Notes: generated by a model not told the origin, from the letters alone. 64,000 nt of DNA from Chionoecetes opilio (GCA_016584305.1 JACEEZ010006407.1:68501-132500); one strand, 5' to 3'; counted from the stretch's first letter, positions 53,441-64,000 are shown. Translations and numbers: made by a program.

Positions 53441-54089
53441 TTCGCGTCACCTGTGTCTTCACATTCGCTGTTCCAGTTTTCGCGGCGTTCATCCTTCCTC
53501 CCTGACACAAGTGAGACATCTTCACGACCTGGTTCATCTTCCGTCTCGTCTTCACTCCTTACTCACTCACCCAGTTATTGTGCCACCGATCTCATGCTGA
53601 AACACCTTGAAGCCTTGGCATACCTTATGGTGGATTTATTGCATTATATCAGGTTATATATTGAATGTAATGTCTCTTCTTATTTTATGTATATTTTGAT
53701 TTGCACTTTTTTTATTGGTTTTTATCTATTATTAAGTTTTTACGGTAATTCTTGATTCATGTATGTTAGACTAATTTTGCACTTTTGTATTGATTTTGAT
53801 GACTATTAGGTTTTAATGGTGATAGCTTTAACTATCTATGTATTTAGTAGCTCTATCTATAATAATATAAGCGAAAGTGTGTGTGTGTGTGTGTGTGTGT
53901 CCGCGATAGGTGCCGCCCCCCGTGCCCCAATCCCATCATATGGCACAGTTTTGGAACCAGCTCGACCAGGGGCAACTATTAAGCCCACTTATGAGATGAT
54001 CCGATTACTTTTTTTTTTTTCTTTTTTTTGCAGCCTATTAGCGAGAATTGTGAAAAAAAAATATGGGTTGCGAGAATTGAGGAAACCTT
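53441..54089. other. No gene recognised; short (GT)n
   Basis: T-rich sequence with (GT) repeats at about 53878-53900 and a poly-T run near 54010. The 143-codon frame at 53324-53755 begins in a repeat copy and has no domain. Confidence 0.45.
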
Positions 54090-54325
54090 GATGTAGGGTG
54101 ATGGGTAATGGGTGAGTGAATGGGTGGGGTGATGGGTAATGGGTGTGGGGTGATGGGTGAGTGAATGGGTGGGGGGTGATGGGTGATGGATGAGGGAATA
54201 GGTGGGAGGTGATGGGTAATGGGTGAGTGAATGGGTGTGTGGTGATGGGTAATGAATGGGTGAGTGAATGGATGGGAGGTGATGGGTAATGGGTGAGTGA
54301 ATGGGTGGGGGGTGATGGGTAAGGC
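54090..54325 (+). repeat. GATGGGTAATGGGTGAGTGA array
   Basis: Variable tandem units built from GATGGGTAATGGGTGAGTGA and ATGGGTGGGG, about 34-44 bases each. Confidence 0.93.
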
Positions 54326-54329
54326 GTTA

Positions 54330-54504
54330 ATACATACATTTCTACATCCATGATTTCAGGACAGTTAGAAGGGGCTATCAAAGCTGTGTTTGGTGGGTCG
54401 CGGGCCGAAGGCCAACCAAACACAGGTGGTGGGCCGAAGGCCCACCAATAGCCCTCCGCAGGAGCTAGCCAAAAAGTCCGCCCGGAGGGCGGCTTTGCGG
54501 CTAG
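54330..54504 (+). mobile_element. Possible Helitron 3' end
   Basis: Ends with a GC hairpin CCGCCCGGAGGGCGG (54478-54492), eight bases, then CTAG (54501-54504) followed by T. This matches the hairpin-CTRR-T layout of a Helitron 3' terminus. A second self-complementary block (GGTGGGCCGAAGGCCCACC) lies upstream. The 5' end is unproven. 54331-54382 is shared with the interior of the element at 39156-39814. Confidence 0.35.
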
Positions 54505-54572
54505 TATAATATATATCCCTCTCGTGGACCTGTTTCTAAATCATTCCTACGATCATCTTATCATTGATCTAT

Positions 54573-55916
54573 TTCACTGGGGAACAAATTTTTGTTGAGT
54601 TAGGTCTGACACTTGTTATTAAGTAATTTTTGGGTGCTGAATCCAAAACTGATCTCAGTTTTTCTCTATCACGTCAAGTTTTTGAACTGTAGGATTTTCG
54701 TTTTCTTAAAAAATATGAAAAATACTGTACAGTGCTTATTTTATAAAAAGTTGCAAATGTTAACATACAATGAAAAATGAAAGAAATAGGCATGAATAGA
54801 ATGTTTATTTAACATTATCATGTTTTTAGAAAGGATAAGGCTATAATTGTGTGCAGGTTAAGGTAAAAATTTACGTTTGTAGCTTTGTCTGGAGTGTTCA
54901 ACTTGAGGACTATCGCGTTTGATGCTCCAACAATAGTCAGCCATCATATGCACATCCCATCTACCCTGGTAACGTTCTTCCATAACCTTCAAATCTTGGT
55001 GAAATTGTTCACCTTGCTCGTCGCTAGCAGCACCAAGATTTTCCGGAAAGTTGGCAAGATGGCTATGCAAAAAATGTACTTTAATACTCATGTTGCAACC
55101 AAGCGCTTTGTAGCTCTCCAATAGTTTCTGAACAATTTCTGTGTAATTACTTGCACGTGTATTTCCAAGAAAGTTCTTGACGACGTCTTTGAATGATAGC
55201 CAAGCATTCTTTTCAAGGTCTGACATAGTACCGTTGAAATGTTCATCTTTGATGAGCTGTCGAATTTGTGGACCATCAAACACACCGGCCTTGATTTTTT
55301 CAATTGACAGTCCAGGAAATGCCAAGATGATGTACTTCAAACAGTCGCCATCAGTTGACAATGCTTTTACAAATTGTTTCATGAGACCTAGTTTTATGTG
55401 CAGAGGTGGGAATATTATTTTCTTCCTGTCAACAAGTGGCTCATGTACAATGTTAGGATCTCCAGGTTTAAGATCAGATCTCGGAGGCCAATTCGTCTGA
55501 ACCCAATGCTTCTCTCGAGCTCTGCTATCCCACATACAGAGAAAGCAGGGATACTTTGTGTATCCACGTTGTTGACCAAGAAGGAAGGACACCATTTTAA
55601 GGTCAACACAGATGATCCAATTGTGTTTGTCATATTGCAATAACTCAATGACTCTCTTTACATCTCCATATTCTTCACGAAGACAGACCGAATGCCCAAT
55701 AGGGACTGCGCCAAACAAATTGCCCAAACAAAAAAAGTTTTACTACAGCTCACAAGTGGAATTTTGCTTATCTGGAGGGTAAGCTGTGGAGAAAAAACTT
55801 GACGTGCTAGAAAAAAACTGACTACAGATTTGGAATCAGCATGCCAATTTTAGTCTAAATAAGCTCAAAAATCTAACTCAACAATTTTTTTTTTCTTCAA
55901 ATTGTTCCCCAGTGAA
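54573..55916 (-). mobile_element. Unclassified TIR transposon with coding remnant
   Basis: Ends TTCACTGGGGAACAA on the left and the complement TTGTTCCCCAGTGAA on the right. The longer terminal regions share TTGTTGAGTTAG, CTGATCTCAGTTTTT-like and CACGTCAAGTTTTT blocks in inverted order. The interior encodes a 289-codon protein fragment on the minus strand. The target duplication is ambiguous in AT-rich flanks (ATTT/AATT). I cannot place the superfamily. Confidence 0.75.
54858..55727 (-). pseudogene. Transposon-borne protein fragment, probable transposase C-terminal part
   Basis: An uninterrupted 289-codon frame ends at 54858. It has no ATG near its start, and in-frame stops lie just upstream at about 55740, so it is 5'-truncated. 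Notable blocks are NWIICVDLKMVSFLLGQQRG, YPCFLCMWDSRAREKHW, PPLHIKLGLMKQFVKAL, GVFDGPQIRQLIKDEHFNG, FLHSHLANFPENLGA, DEQGEQFHQDLKVMEERYQG and ADYCWSIKRD. A separated Asp (VDLK), a CxxC-W and an Asp/Glu-rich QGEQFHQD segment would fit an RNase H-like nuclease core, but that is inference. Repeat-borne relatives with these blocks appear to be common in invertebrate genomes. The function is not established to my knowledge. The absence of internal stops suggests recent activity. Confidence 0.65.
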
Positions 55917-56129
55917 TTCTATGGTATTTCACAAGCTCTACTAGGGGTGAAATCCTGTCTCTTTAGTTACATGCCCGTGCTTTACAATGTTACTCCTACG
56001 AAAATAAAGAATCTATGGAGTAATGACAAGACAGCCATAAAATATAATCATTGTCCTCTGCCTCTGCTCGCCTTGACTTACTAATATATTTACTTTCCTT
56101 GCGCGGTTTTACGATTTACGGTACTTTCA

Positions 56130-58470
56130 CTCTACTTCCCGCCACTGTCCCTTCCTCCCGCCACTGTCCCTTCCTCCCGCCACTGTCTCTTTCTCCCGCC
56201 ACTGTCCCTTCCTCCCGCCATTGTCCCTTCTTCCCGCCACTGTCCCTTCCTCCCGCCACTGTCCCTTCCTCCCGCCACTGTCCCTTCCTCCCGCCACTGT
56301 CCCTTCTTCCCGCCACTGTCCCTTCCTCCCGCCACTGTCCCTTCCTCCCGCCACTGTCCCTTCCTCCCGCCACTGTCCCTTCTTCCCGCCACTGTCCCTT
56401 CCTCCCCACTGTCCCTTCCTCCCCGCCACTGTCTCTTTCTCCCGCCACTGTCCCTACTCCCGCCACTATCCCTTCCTCCCGCCACTGACCCTTCCTCCCG
56501 CCACTGTCCCTTCCTCCCGCCACTGTCCCTTCTTCCCGCCACTGTCCCTTCCTCCCGCCACTGTTCCCTTCCTTCCGCCACTGTCCCTTCCTCCGTCACT
56601 GTCCCTTCTTCCCGCCACTGTCCTTCCTCCCGCCACTGTCCTCTTCCTCCCGCTACTGTCCCTTCCTCCGCCACTGTCCCTTTCTCCCGCCACTGTCCCT
56701 ACTTCCCGCCACTATCTCTTCCTCCCGCCACTGACCCTTCTCCGCCACTGTCCCTTCCTCCCGCCACTGTCCCTTCCTCCCGCCACTGTCCCTTCCTCCC
56801 GCCACTGTCCCTTCCTCCCGCCATTGTCCCTACTTCACGCCACTATCCCTTCCTCCCGCCACTGACCCTTCTTCCCGCCACTGTCCCTTCCTCCCTCAAC
56901 TGTCCCTTCCTCCGCCACTGTCCCTTCCTCCCGTCACTGTCCCTTCCTCCCGCCACTGTCCCTTCCTCCCGCCACTGTCCCTTCCTCCCGCCACTGTCCC
57001 TTCTTCCCGCCACTGTCCCTTCTTCCCGCACTGTCCTTTCCTCCCGCCACTGTCCCTTCCTCCCGCCACTGTCCCTACTTCCCGCACTATCCCTTCCTCC
57101 CGCCACTGACCCTTCTTCCCGCCGCTGTCCCTTCCTCCCGCCACTGTCCCTTCTTCCCGCACTGTCCCTTCCTCCGCCACTGTCCCTTCCTCCGTCACTG
57201 TCCCTTCCTCCCGCCACTGTCCCTTCCTCCCGCCACTGTCCCTTCCTCCCGTCACTGTCCTTCTCCGCACTGTCCCTCTTTCCGTCACTGTACCTTCCTC
57301 CCGTCACTGTCCTTCCTCCCGCCACTGTCCCTTCCTCCCGTCACTGTCCCTTCCTCCCGTCACTGTCCCTTCTTACCGCCACTGTCCCTTCCTCCCGCCA
57401 CTGTCCCTTCTCCCGCCACTGTCCCTTCCTCCCGCCACTATCCCTCCTCCCGCCACTGTCCCTTCTCCCGCCACTGTCCCTTCCTCCCGCCACTGTCCCT
57501 TCCTCCCGCCACTATCCCTTCCTCCCGCCACTGACCTTCTTCCCGCCACTGTCCCTTCCTCCCGTCACTGTCCTTCCTCCCGCCCTGTCCCTTCTTTCCG
57601 TCACTGTACCTTCCTCCCGTCACTGTCCCTTCCTCCCGCCACTGTCCCTTCCTCCGCCACTGTCCTTCCTCCGCCACTATCCCTTCCTCCCGCCACTGTC
57701 CCTTCCTCCCGCCACTGTCCCTTCCTCCCGCACTGTCCCTTCCTCCCGCCACTATCCCTTCTCCGCCACTGTCCCTTCCTCCGCCACTGTCCCTTCCCCG
57801 CGCACTGTCCCTTCCTCCCGCACACTGTACCTTCCTCCGCCACTGTCCCTTCCTCCCGCCACTGTCACCTTCTTCCCGCCACTGTCCCTTCCTCCCGCCA
57901 CTGTCCTTCTTCCCGCCACGTCCTTCTTCCCGCCACTGTCCCTTCCTCCCGTCACTGTCCCTTCCTCCCGTCACTGTCCCTTCCTCCCGCCACTGTCCCT
58001 TCCTCCCGTCACTGTCCCTTCCTCCCGCCACTGTCCCTTCCTCCCGTCACTGTCCCTTCCTCCCGTCACTGGTCCCTTCCTCCGTCACTGTCCCTTCCTC
58101 CCGTCACTGTCCCTTCCCCCGTCACTGTCCCTTCCTCCCGTCACTGTCCCTTCTCCCGTCACTGTCCCTTCCTCCCGTCACTGTCCCTCTTCCCGCCACT
58201 GTCCCTTCCTCCGCCAACTGTCCCTTCCTCCGCCACTGTCCCTTCTCCCGTCACTGTCCCTTCCTCCCGTCACTGTCCCTTCCTCCCGTCACTGTCCCTT
58301 CCTCCCGTTCAGGCCCTTCCCCCGTCACTGTCCCTTCCTCCCGTATGTCCCGGACGTCCCTTCCACGTCACTGTCCCTATCTCCGTCACTGTCCTTCCTC
58401 CCGTCACTTCCTCTCGAGTCCTCCGTCACTGTCCCTTCCGTATGGCACGCGTCACATGTCCCTTCCTCCC
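56130..58470 (+). repeat. 19-bp minisatellite, about 120 copies
   Basis: Unit CCCTTCCTCCCGCCACTGT, with a CCCGTCACTGT variant that dominates after about 57940 and many 1-bp deletions of C or T. It becomes ragged after 58300. The plus strand is pyrimidine-rich. 19 is not a multiple of 3, but no frame contains a stop for long stretches, hence spurious ORFs on both strands. Confidence 0.97.
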
Positions 58471-58589
58471 GTTATGATTATCCGCGCATATTATAAGACA
58501 AATATGATGAAACTAACAATTTTTTACTACTAGGAATTAGATTTTTCTTCACATACACTTCCTTAACAATAAGAGAGAGAGGAACTATA

Positions 58590-58592
58590 GAG

Positions 58593-58676
<84 letters not shown>

Positions 58677-58890
58677 AGAGAGAGAGAGAGAGGAGAGAGG
58701 AGAGAGAAGAGAGGTTAAAATAGAGAGAAGAAGAGATGATTAGAAATAAGACTTATTAACTTTTTTTTAAATATGATTCTTTCTTGGTCTTAACATGGTT
58801 TTGGTTTACCACACACACACACACACACATATATATATTATATTATATATATATAATATAGTATATTAATATATATAACTATATATATAA

Positions 58891-58959
<69 letters not shown>

Positions 58960-59060
58960 ATATATAATATATATATAATATATATAATATAATATTATAT
59001 ATATTATTATATATATATATATATATAATATTAATATTATATATATAATATTATCTTTAT
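58590..59060. repeat. (GA)n, (CA)n and (TA)n microsatellite cluster
   Basis: GA repeats 58595-58715, CA 58808-58830, then AT-rich TATATAATA runs to 59055. Confidence 0.95.
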
Positions 59061-59170
59061 CGAAAAATCTGGGCTGCACTCACTTGACGTGTAGTGTTCG
59101 AATTGGCTGTCGAATCACTGAATCGAGGTGGTGTGTGTTGTGTGTTTGTATACGATCGGTGAGAGGTAGG

Positions 59171-59174
<4 letters not shown>

Positions 59175-59238
<64 letters not shown>
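59175..59238 (+). repeat. (GA)n microsatellite
   Basis: Pure GA dinucleotides directly before a SINE-derived segment. Confidence 0.97.
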
Positions 59239-59241
<3 letters not shown>

Positions 59242-59391
59242 TGGGGACATACGCTATGCTGCGCGTGGCCTCGGTGCTCATATCCGTCACAACCGAGAAA
59301 TCACAGGTTCGATCCCAGGGCGGAGAAAGATGGGCGGTCTCCTTAAAACCCGAGGCCCTGTCCACCCAGCAGTGAATGGGTACCGGGTGTT

Positions 59392-59395
<4 letters not shown>
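59239..59395. mobile_element. SINE-derived composite with (CA)n tail
   Basis: 59240-59285 (GGGGACATACGCTATGCTGC, GCGTGGCCTCGGTGCTCAT) is the reverse complement of the 3' end of SINE family A. It is joined to a plus-oriented B-box segment (ACAGGTTCGATCCCAGGG) and a body CAGTGAATGGGTACCGGGTG ending at a CA array (59396-59455). Looks like a head-to-head fusion of two SINE pieces. Confidence 0.6.
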
Positions 59396-59436
<41 letters not shown>

Positions 59437-59455
59437 CACACATACACATACACAC
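59396..59455 (+). repeat. (CA)n microsatellite
   Basis: CA repeats with CATACACATA interruptions at the right end, probably the tail of the SINE before it. A (GT)n of about 27 bases at 59574-59600 is nearby. Confidence 0.95.
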
Positions 59456-59570
59456 ATACCACACCACAAACACCACTTTTTACCTCTATTCCCACCAACC
59501 GTCCACCACCTTACTATTACCACGTCACGATAAGCTTATAAGGCAGAAGAGGAGCAGGAGAAAGAATACA

Positions 59571-59600
<30 letters not shown>

Positions 59601-59604
<4 letters not shown>

Positions 59605-60563
59605 GGAGAGACCTTCGGCAAGCAAGCAAGGTAGGGAGACGGGTAGTAGTAGTGACACGAGAAATTCTTGCTTCATCTGAGACACGCATTGACCATCCCC
59701 CTTCCCCCCCCTTCCACAACCCCCCTCCCCCCCCCACAGCCCTGTCAAGGCCTAAACCCTCCCATCACAACCCTGCCAAGGCCACATACAACCCTTAAAC
59801 CACCACCAACCTCCTTCAACTTTGCTATTCTTTTACCTCTAACACGTAGAAACTATAGTGGTAGAAAGTAGTCACACAGGCAGCCTCGTTTGGTCTAGTA
59901 GGGCTGTTGCTGTCTGTTCTTCCTTTGTATTCCTTTGTATTCCTCTACGCTAAGTTAATAAGGAAGCGATGAAGCGACGCTAAAAGATACATTAATGCAC
60001 TGGTTCATAAGGACGGAGGTGCATGTATAAAAAATCCACATATTTTACTAAGCTTCTGGTCCGTCCTAGAAAAAATAGTGAAAGTATATTTATATTTTTA
60101 ATTTGTTCTTTTTATCATATGTTAAAAAAATAGTGATAGGACGTATATTTGTAATCCTCTCTACTTCAACTCTCTATTTTAACGTAGTTCCTCCCTTTCT
60201 ATTGTTCAATAAACTTTTCTTTATTATTCTATTGTCTATCTTCCTATCTTTCTATTTCTATTTCAACGTAGTTACTCTCTTTGTATTGTTAAAGAAATGT
60301 AGTGGTGAAGAAAAGTGTAATTCTAGTGATAAAGAAAGGAGGAATGTTAGTTAGTTTGATCAGATTCAGATTTGTACAGTTTTTTTTTTGCCTTCTAATA
60401 TAGTGACGAAGCGACGCTAAGAGAGATATTATTGACAGTAGTTCATAAAGACGGAAGTATAAGTTGTAAGGAACCATATCTTAAACGAAATTTTGCTCTG
60501 TAGGAAAAGTGCATGTGATAGAACGTAAATATATAATCATTCCTACCTCTGCTGCTCTTCACA
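59601..60563. other. Non-coding with degenerate internal duplication
   Basis: No gene recognised. AAGCGACGCTAA(A/G)AGA with GTTCATAA(G/A)GACGGA occurs at 59970 and 60410. AACGTAGTT(C/A)CTC with TCTTTSTATTGTT occurs at 60182 and 60267. This indicates an old duplication of about 440 bp. Confidence 0.5.
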
Positions 60564-60776
60564 TTAACCCCTTCACGCCCCAGATCTTTCCTTTGCTATA
60601 TAAAATCGTCTGTTGTTAGACATAAAATTACGAAAAGTAACTGAATATACCAAATTAACTAATGGACAAGGATACTAAATAGGTTATTTCTATTAAAATA
60701 TTGTTTATATTAATTAAAATTGTCTAATGGTACCCAAATTACAATGAAAATTACGTTGTGGGCCTCAAGAGGTTAA
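60564..60776 (-). mobile_element. piggyBac-type MITE (TTAA), copy e
   Basis: TTAACCCCTTCACGCCCC to GGCCTCAAGAGGTTAA. It interrupts the TTTTAACGTAGTTCC repeat, whose uninterrupted form is at 60178-60195. Confidence 0.9.
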
Positions 60777-60951
60777 AACGTACTTCCTCCCTTTCTAGTG
60801 GTAAAATAATGTTAGTTTGATCACATTTGTAATTTTTTTTTAACCTTCTGGTCTGCAGTGTGCATGGTATGGGTTAATTAAAGGGAGGCGCCTGTTGTTT
60901 CAGACCTACACCTTTTTTTTCCTTCCCTTCCTTTCCCTCCTTCCTTTTAAT

Positions 60952-61392
60952 ACTGTTCCTCTCTCTCCCAATAGATAGGAAAAAAAGATAACTGTGTGTT
61001 GGGTGTTTCTGTGTCGCCTTTCTTGCATCGAGGCGGGAATGTGTACGTTTTTGTTGGTGTGTTTAACCCCTTGAGTCCCAGAACGTAATTTCCATTGTAA
61101 TTTGGGTACCACTACACGATTTTTAGTGAATATAAGCAATATTTTATAGATATGACTTGTTTAGTATCCTTGTCAACTAACTAGTTTGCTATATTCAGTT
61201 ACTTTTCGTAATTTCATGGCTAACAACAGACACTTTTTTTTATAGCAAATGAAAGATCCGGGCGTGAAGGGCTAAATACTGTACTTCTCTTTCCCAATAC
61301 ATAGGAAAAAAAGATAACTGTTTGTTGGGTGTTTGTTCCTGCATCGCCTTTCTTGCATCGAGGCGGGAAGGTGTACATTTTTTTTGGTGTGC
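60952..61392 (+). repeat. Direct repeats of about 110 bp flanking MITE copy f
   Basis: 60952-61062 and 61278-61392 share CCCAATASATAGGAAAAAAA, GATAACTGT, TTGGGTGTTT and CGCCTTTCTTGCATCGAGGC. The MITE lies between the two copies. Confidence 0.88.
61063..61275 (+). mobile_element. piggyBac-type MITE (TTAA), copy f
   Basis: TTAACCCCTTGAGTCCCAGA to TCCGGGCGTGAAGGGCTAA. The right TTAA has decayed. Confidence 0.88.
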
Positions 61393-61418
61393 TTTAAAGG
61401 AAACTGTCTATATTCGTC

Positions 61419-61721
61419 GTCGCCTCCGTGGTGTAGTGGCTAGCGCGCCTGGCTACGAATCTGCGGGCCCGGGTACGAGGCCTGGTTCACAAGGGCCAGT
61501 CAGTGGCCAGCCCACCCAGCTGTTCATCCTCCCTTTCGGGTTGATAAATGGGTACCTGGGGAAACCTGGGGAAGGTAACTGTGGTAACCCGGATGTCACA
61601 CTAGCCTTGTGTCCCGGGGTAGCGGGTTGTCACCCACCACAGGCTCAAAGGCTAATGCTACGGAGATGAGCACCGAGGCCACGCGCAGCACAGCGTATGC
61701 CCCCATCTTTACCTTTACTAT
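61419..61721 (+). mobile_element. tRNA-derived SINE, family A, copy 2
   Basis: GTCGCCTCCGTGGTGTAGTG with A box TGGTGTAGTGGCTAGCGCG. The B box is mutated to GGTACGAGGCC. The body GGTTGATAAATGGGTACCTG and 3' end GCAGCACAGCGTATGCCCCC match 5711-6014 (minus). Confidence 0.88.
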
Positions 61722-61744
61722 CTATATTCCTTGCAATGTTTCCC

Positions 61745-62235
61745 TCCACTGCACCACCCCTACTGCAAAAACTACTACTACTACCACAACTACCACTACT
61801 ACTACTACCACCACCCCTACTGCAACAACTACTACTACTACCACAACTACCACTACTACTACTACCACCACCCTACTGCAACAACTACTACTACTACCAC
61901 AACTATCACTACTACTACTACCACCACCCCTACTGCAACAACTACTACTACTACCACAACTACCACTACTACTACTACCACCACCCCTACTGCAACAACT
62001 ACTACTACTACCACAACTACCACTACTACTACTACCACCACCCCTACTGCAACAACTACTACTACTACCACAACTACCACTACTACTACTACCACCACCC
62101 CTACTGCAACAACTACTACTACTACCACAACTATCACTACTACTATACTACTTCTACCACCACCACCACCCCTACTACAACTACTACTACTACCACACCT
62201 ACCACTAGTACTACTACTACCACCACCACCACCTC
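61745..62235 (+). repeat. 57-bp (ACT)n/(ACC)n minisatellite, about 7-8 copies
   Basis: Each unit is CCCCTACTGCAACAACTACT followed by ACT/ACC triplets. One unit lacks a C, so the frame changes. Poly-Thr, poly-Tyr/His and poly-Leu frames are artefacts. Confidence 0.95.
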
Positions 62236-62353
62236 TCTATCATCATCCCGGATTCGTCAGACGACCGCTATATATTTTTTCCCACTTTTTTTCTCTGCTC
62301 ACTTCCTTCTCGCCTCCCTTGCGGGGTGAAGATGATCTGGTTTTTGTCGCAGC

Positions 62354-62460
62354 AAGGTGGCGGGGGGAGGAGGAGGAGGAGGAGGAGGAGGAGGAGGAGG
62401 AGGAGGAGGAGGAGGAGGAGGAGGAGGAGGAGGGGGGCGGAGGAGGAGGGGGGGAGGGAT
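62354..62460 (+). repeat. (GGA)n microsatellite
   Basis: About 30 GGA triplets with terminal G-runs. Confidence 0.97.
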
Positions 62461-62645
62461 GGAGGTAAGAGCATCAAGAAGACTATAGGAAGAAGAGAGG
62501 TAGGTGATAGTGGCAATAGCGAAGGTTTCTTTGACAGGAAATAAACACAACGGGACAGTTTAGAATGCGTAAAATAGCGATGGTCTAAAGTCGGTTGTTA
62601 TTTCGTTCCGTGTGTTTCTCTCTCTTAGTTATTGTGGTATTGTGG

Positions 62646-62805
62646 GGGTCAGGGGCGCACCCGGGCGGGGGGGGGAGGCCATGCCCCCCCCCCCCGAAAC
62701 TTATTTCCTTGTAATAAATCAGAATACATTAACAGTCGGTTAAAAAAGATATTAAATGTTGTAGCGATGTGGCCGAGTCACCTGGCCGTGTACACCTATA
62801 CCTTG
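62646..62805 (+). repeat. Dispersed element (GGGCGCACCCGGG end), copy 2
   Basis: Plus-strand counterpart of 53218-53368 (GGGGCGCACCCGGGCGG, CTTGTAATAAATCAGAATAC, GCGATGTGGCC). Confidence 0.75.
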
Positions 62806-63836
62806 CTTTGGTGGCACTTATGCTTCACGTCATGCCTAGAACAAGCCTCTAACTCTCTCTAACACTGCCAAAAAGGTTGTTTCAGCAGCAGAAATAAGAA
62901 ATAAGGCCTGAAAAGGGAATCAGCTGATGGCAGGGAAATTTACCATCCAGTGGCTAGCGAGAAATCTGGCTGGTTTACTATACAATCCATCATTGGGGGC
63001 ATACGCCGGGGGGCGCGTCGCCTTGCCCACCCTACGACGCCACTCCCGGGGGTCACCACGCGAGTCCCCATGCAGGCTCCCTTCCCATACCAAGCAACTC
63101 TCGACAACCTTTACTATACATGTACAGCCTGGCGAAAAAAAATTCTGGCTCCCCCGAAAAAAATCCTGGGTGCGATCGTGGTGGTGGTTAGTGTGTCATT
63201 GGGGTGACTGGGGTGGCGTGGAGGCAGTGGTGAGTGACGGAGTGAAACCAAGAGTGACGAAAGACCGCGCGCTGGTATTTAGTGAAGAGGATGTCTAGAG
63301 GGATAAGGGGGATAAGGGGTGTGCCGGGGTCAGGGTTAATGGGTTATAAAGACTAAGGGGGAGGTTTATAGGTGATGTAAAGGGTGATGGCGTACATAGG
63401 GAATGACGTAACTATGTATATATAGATTAGCGACGCAAGGGATGGTTAGGGTGTGGGTGAGGATGGAAAAAGTCTTAATACGTACAGAAGATGCAAACTA
63501 TGGATGGATTTTTCTTTGATCTTTTCATAGTTTCATTTTTCGTTTCCTTAGTTTTTTTCCCAATTATAAATTTTCTATTTCTCAATTTCTCAATTTTTTC
63601 CCTTATGTTGTTTCTTTCTTTTCCTCGGTAATGTTATTTTAGATTTGTACTTTTCCTCATTTTTTTTTCTTTTACTCAAATGTTCCCATGTTTTTTGTTT
63701 TCTTTACATACCATAACTTCTTTCTTTCTTTTCCTAAATTTCATTTTTATTTTATTCATCGTTTTATTTCCTTATTTCCTCTATTTTTTATTGTATATAT
63801 CGTCTTGCATTAAGGAGCTCTCGATGTATTGCACTC
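62806..63836. other. No gene recognised
   Basis: A 123-codon frame (62927-63298) has no domain or splice support. GTGGTGGTTAGTGTGTC and GGGGATAAGGGG-type short repeats lie at 63175-63330. From 63480 the sequence is T-rich. Confidence 0.4.
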
Positions 63837-64000
63837 TTAACCCCTTCACGCCCAGATCTTTCCTTGGCTATAAAAAAATCGTCTGTTGTCGAGCCATAAA
63901 ATTACGTAAAAAGTCAATGCATATACCAAATTAATTAGTCGACAAGGATACTTAACAGGTCATATCTATAAATTATTGCTTATAGTCACTAAAAAGCGTC
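63837..64000 (-). mobile_element. piggyBac-type MITE (TTAA), copy g, cut by window end
   Basis: TTAACCCCTTCACGCCCAGA onward, matching the other copies to the end of the window. Confidence 0.9.

Noticed and set aside
56051..58031. Many 60-214-codon frames
   Set aside because: All are the 19-bp minisatellite.
61419..61490. tRNA gene
   Set aside because: A and B boxes are present, but the cloverleaf does not close, the B box is mutated and the unit extends as a SINE with a second copy at 5711-6014.
61609..62550. Poly-Thr, poly-Tyr, poly-Leu and poly-Arg/Pro frames
   Set aside because: ACT/ACC and GGA triplet repeats.

Overview
This window is eukaryotic and looks like a decapod crustacean genome, probably a crab or close relative. 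The evidence is spliced genes with long introns, (TTAGG)n arthropod telomere-type repeats, CR1/Jockey-like LINEs and tRNA-derived SINEs, abundant MITEs, and very heavy micro- and minisatellite content. Nothing in it looks prokaryotic. The species cannot be named from sequence alone.

One host gene is clear. The nuclear gene for mitochondrial small-subunit ribosomal protein mS31 (mRpS31/MRPS31) lies on the minus strand from 49375 back to 30857. I reconstructed it as seven coding exons (439 aa). Every junction has GT/AG ends and the codon phases match across all six introns. A second host locus at 16875-17759 (+) looks like part of a secreted or type I membrane protein gene (signal peptide, N-glycosylation sequons, transmembrane helix). 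I do not recognise its family, and its exon model is tentative.

Layout. 1-5.1 kb: a LINE endonuclease fragment and two broken Ty3/gypsy remnants facing opposite ways. 5.38-8.32 kb: a hAT-like element with an exact 8-bp target duplication, filled with a SINE, MITEs and CT/AT arrays. 8.4-16.6 kb: four LINE remnants, one split by a Harbinger-like MITE. 16.7-17.8 kb: the membrane-protein exons. 19-29.2 kb: pogo/Tigger-like elements, a CR1-type LINE and a 1.8-kb 22-bp minisatellite inside a transposon. 29.5-49.4 kb: mRpS31 and its introns. 49.5-53.4 kb: a GC-rich tandem array with an inverted partner, and duplications. 54.3-55.9 kb: a possible Helitron end and an unclassified TIR transposon with a 289-codon ORF. 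56.1-64 kb: a 19-bp minisatellite, microsatellites, SINEs and MITEs.

The most unusual signal is in the introns of mRpS31. Sequences at its own splice junctions (exon 6 and exon 3 donors, exon 2 and exon 7 acceptors) have been copied into the neighbouring introns. Next to the exon 6 donor copies in intron 6 is a 5.3-kb, roughly 214-copy satellite with a 25-bp unit. In the sense strand each unit reads as a pyrimidine-rich acceptor joined directly to a donor (…CTTTCTGTAG|GTAAGG), which is the form of a recursive-splicing site. A second theme is deeply nested transposition that can be dated by empty sites inside the window: TTAA-flanked piggyBac-type MITEs (7 copies), TWA-flanked Harbinger-type MITEs (6), TA-flanked elements and 8-bp-flanked hAT elements.
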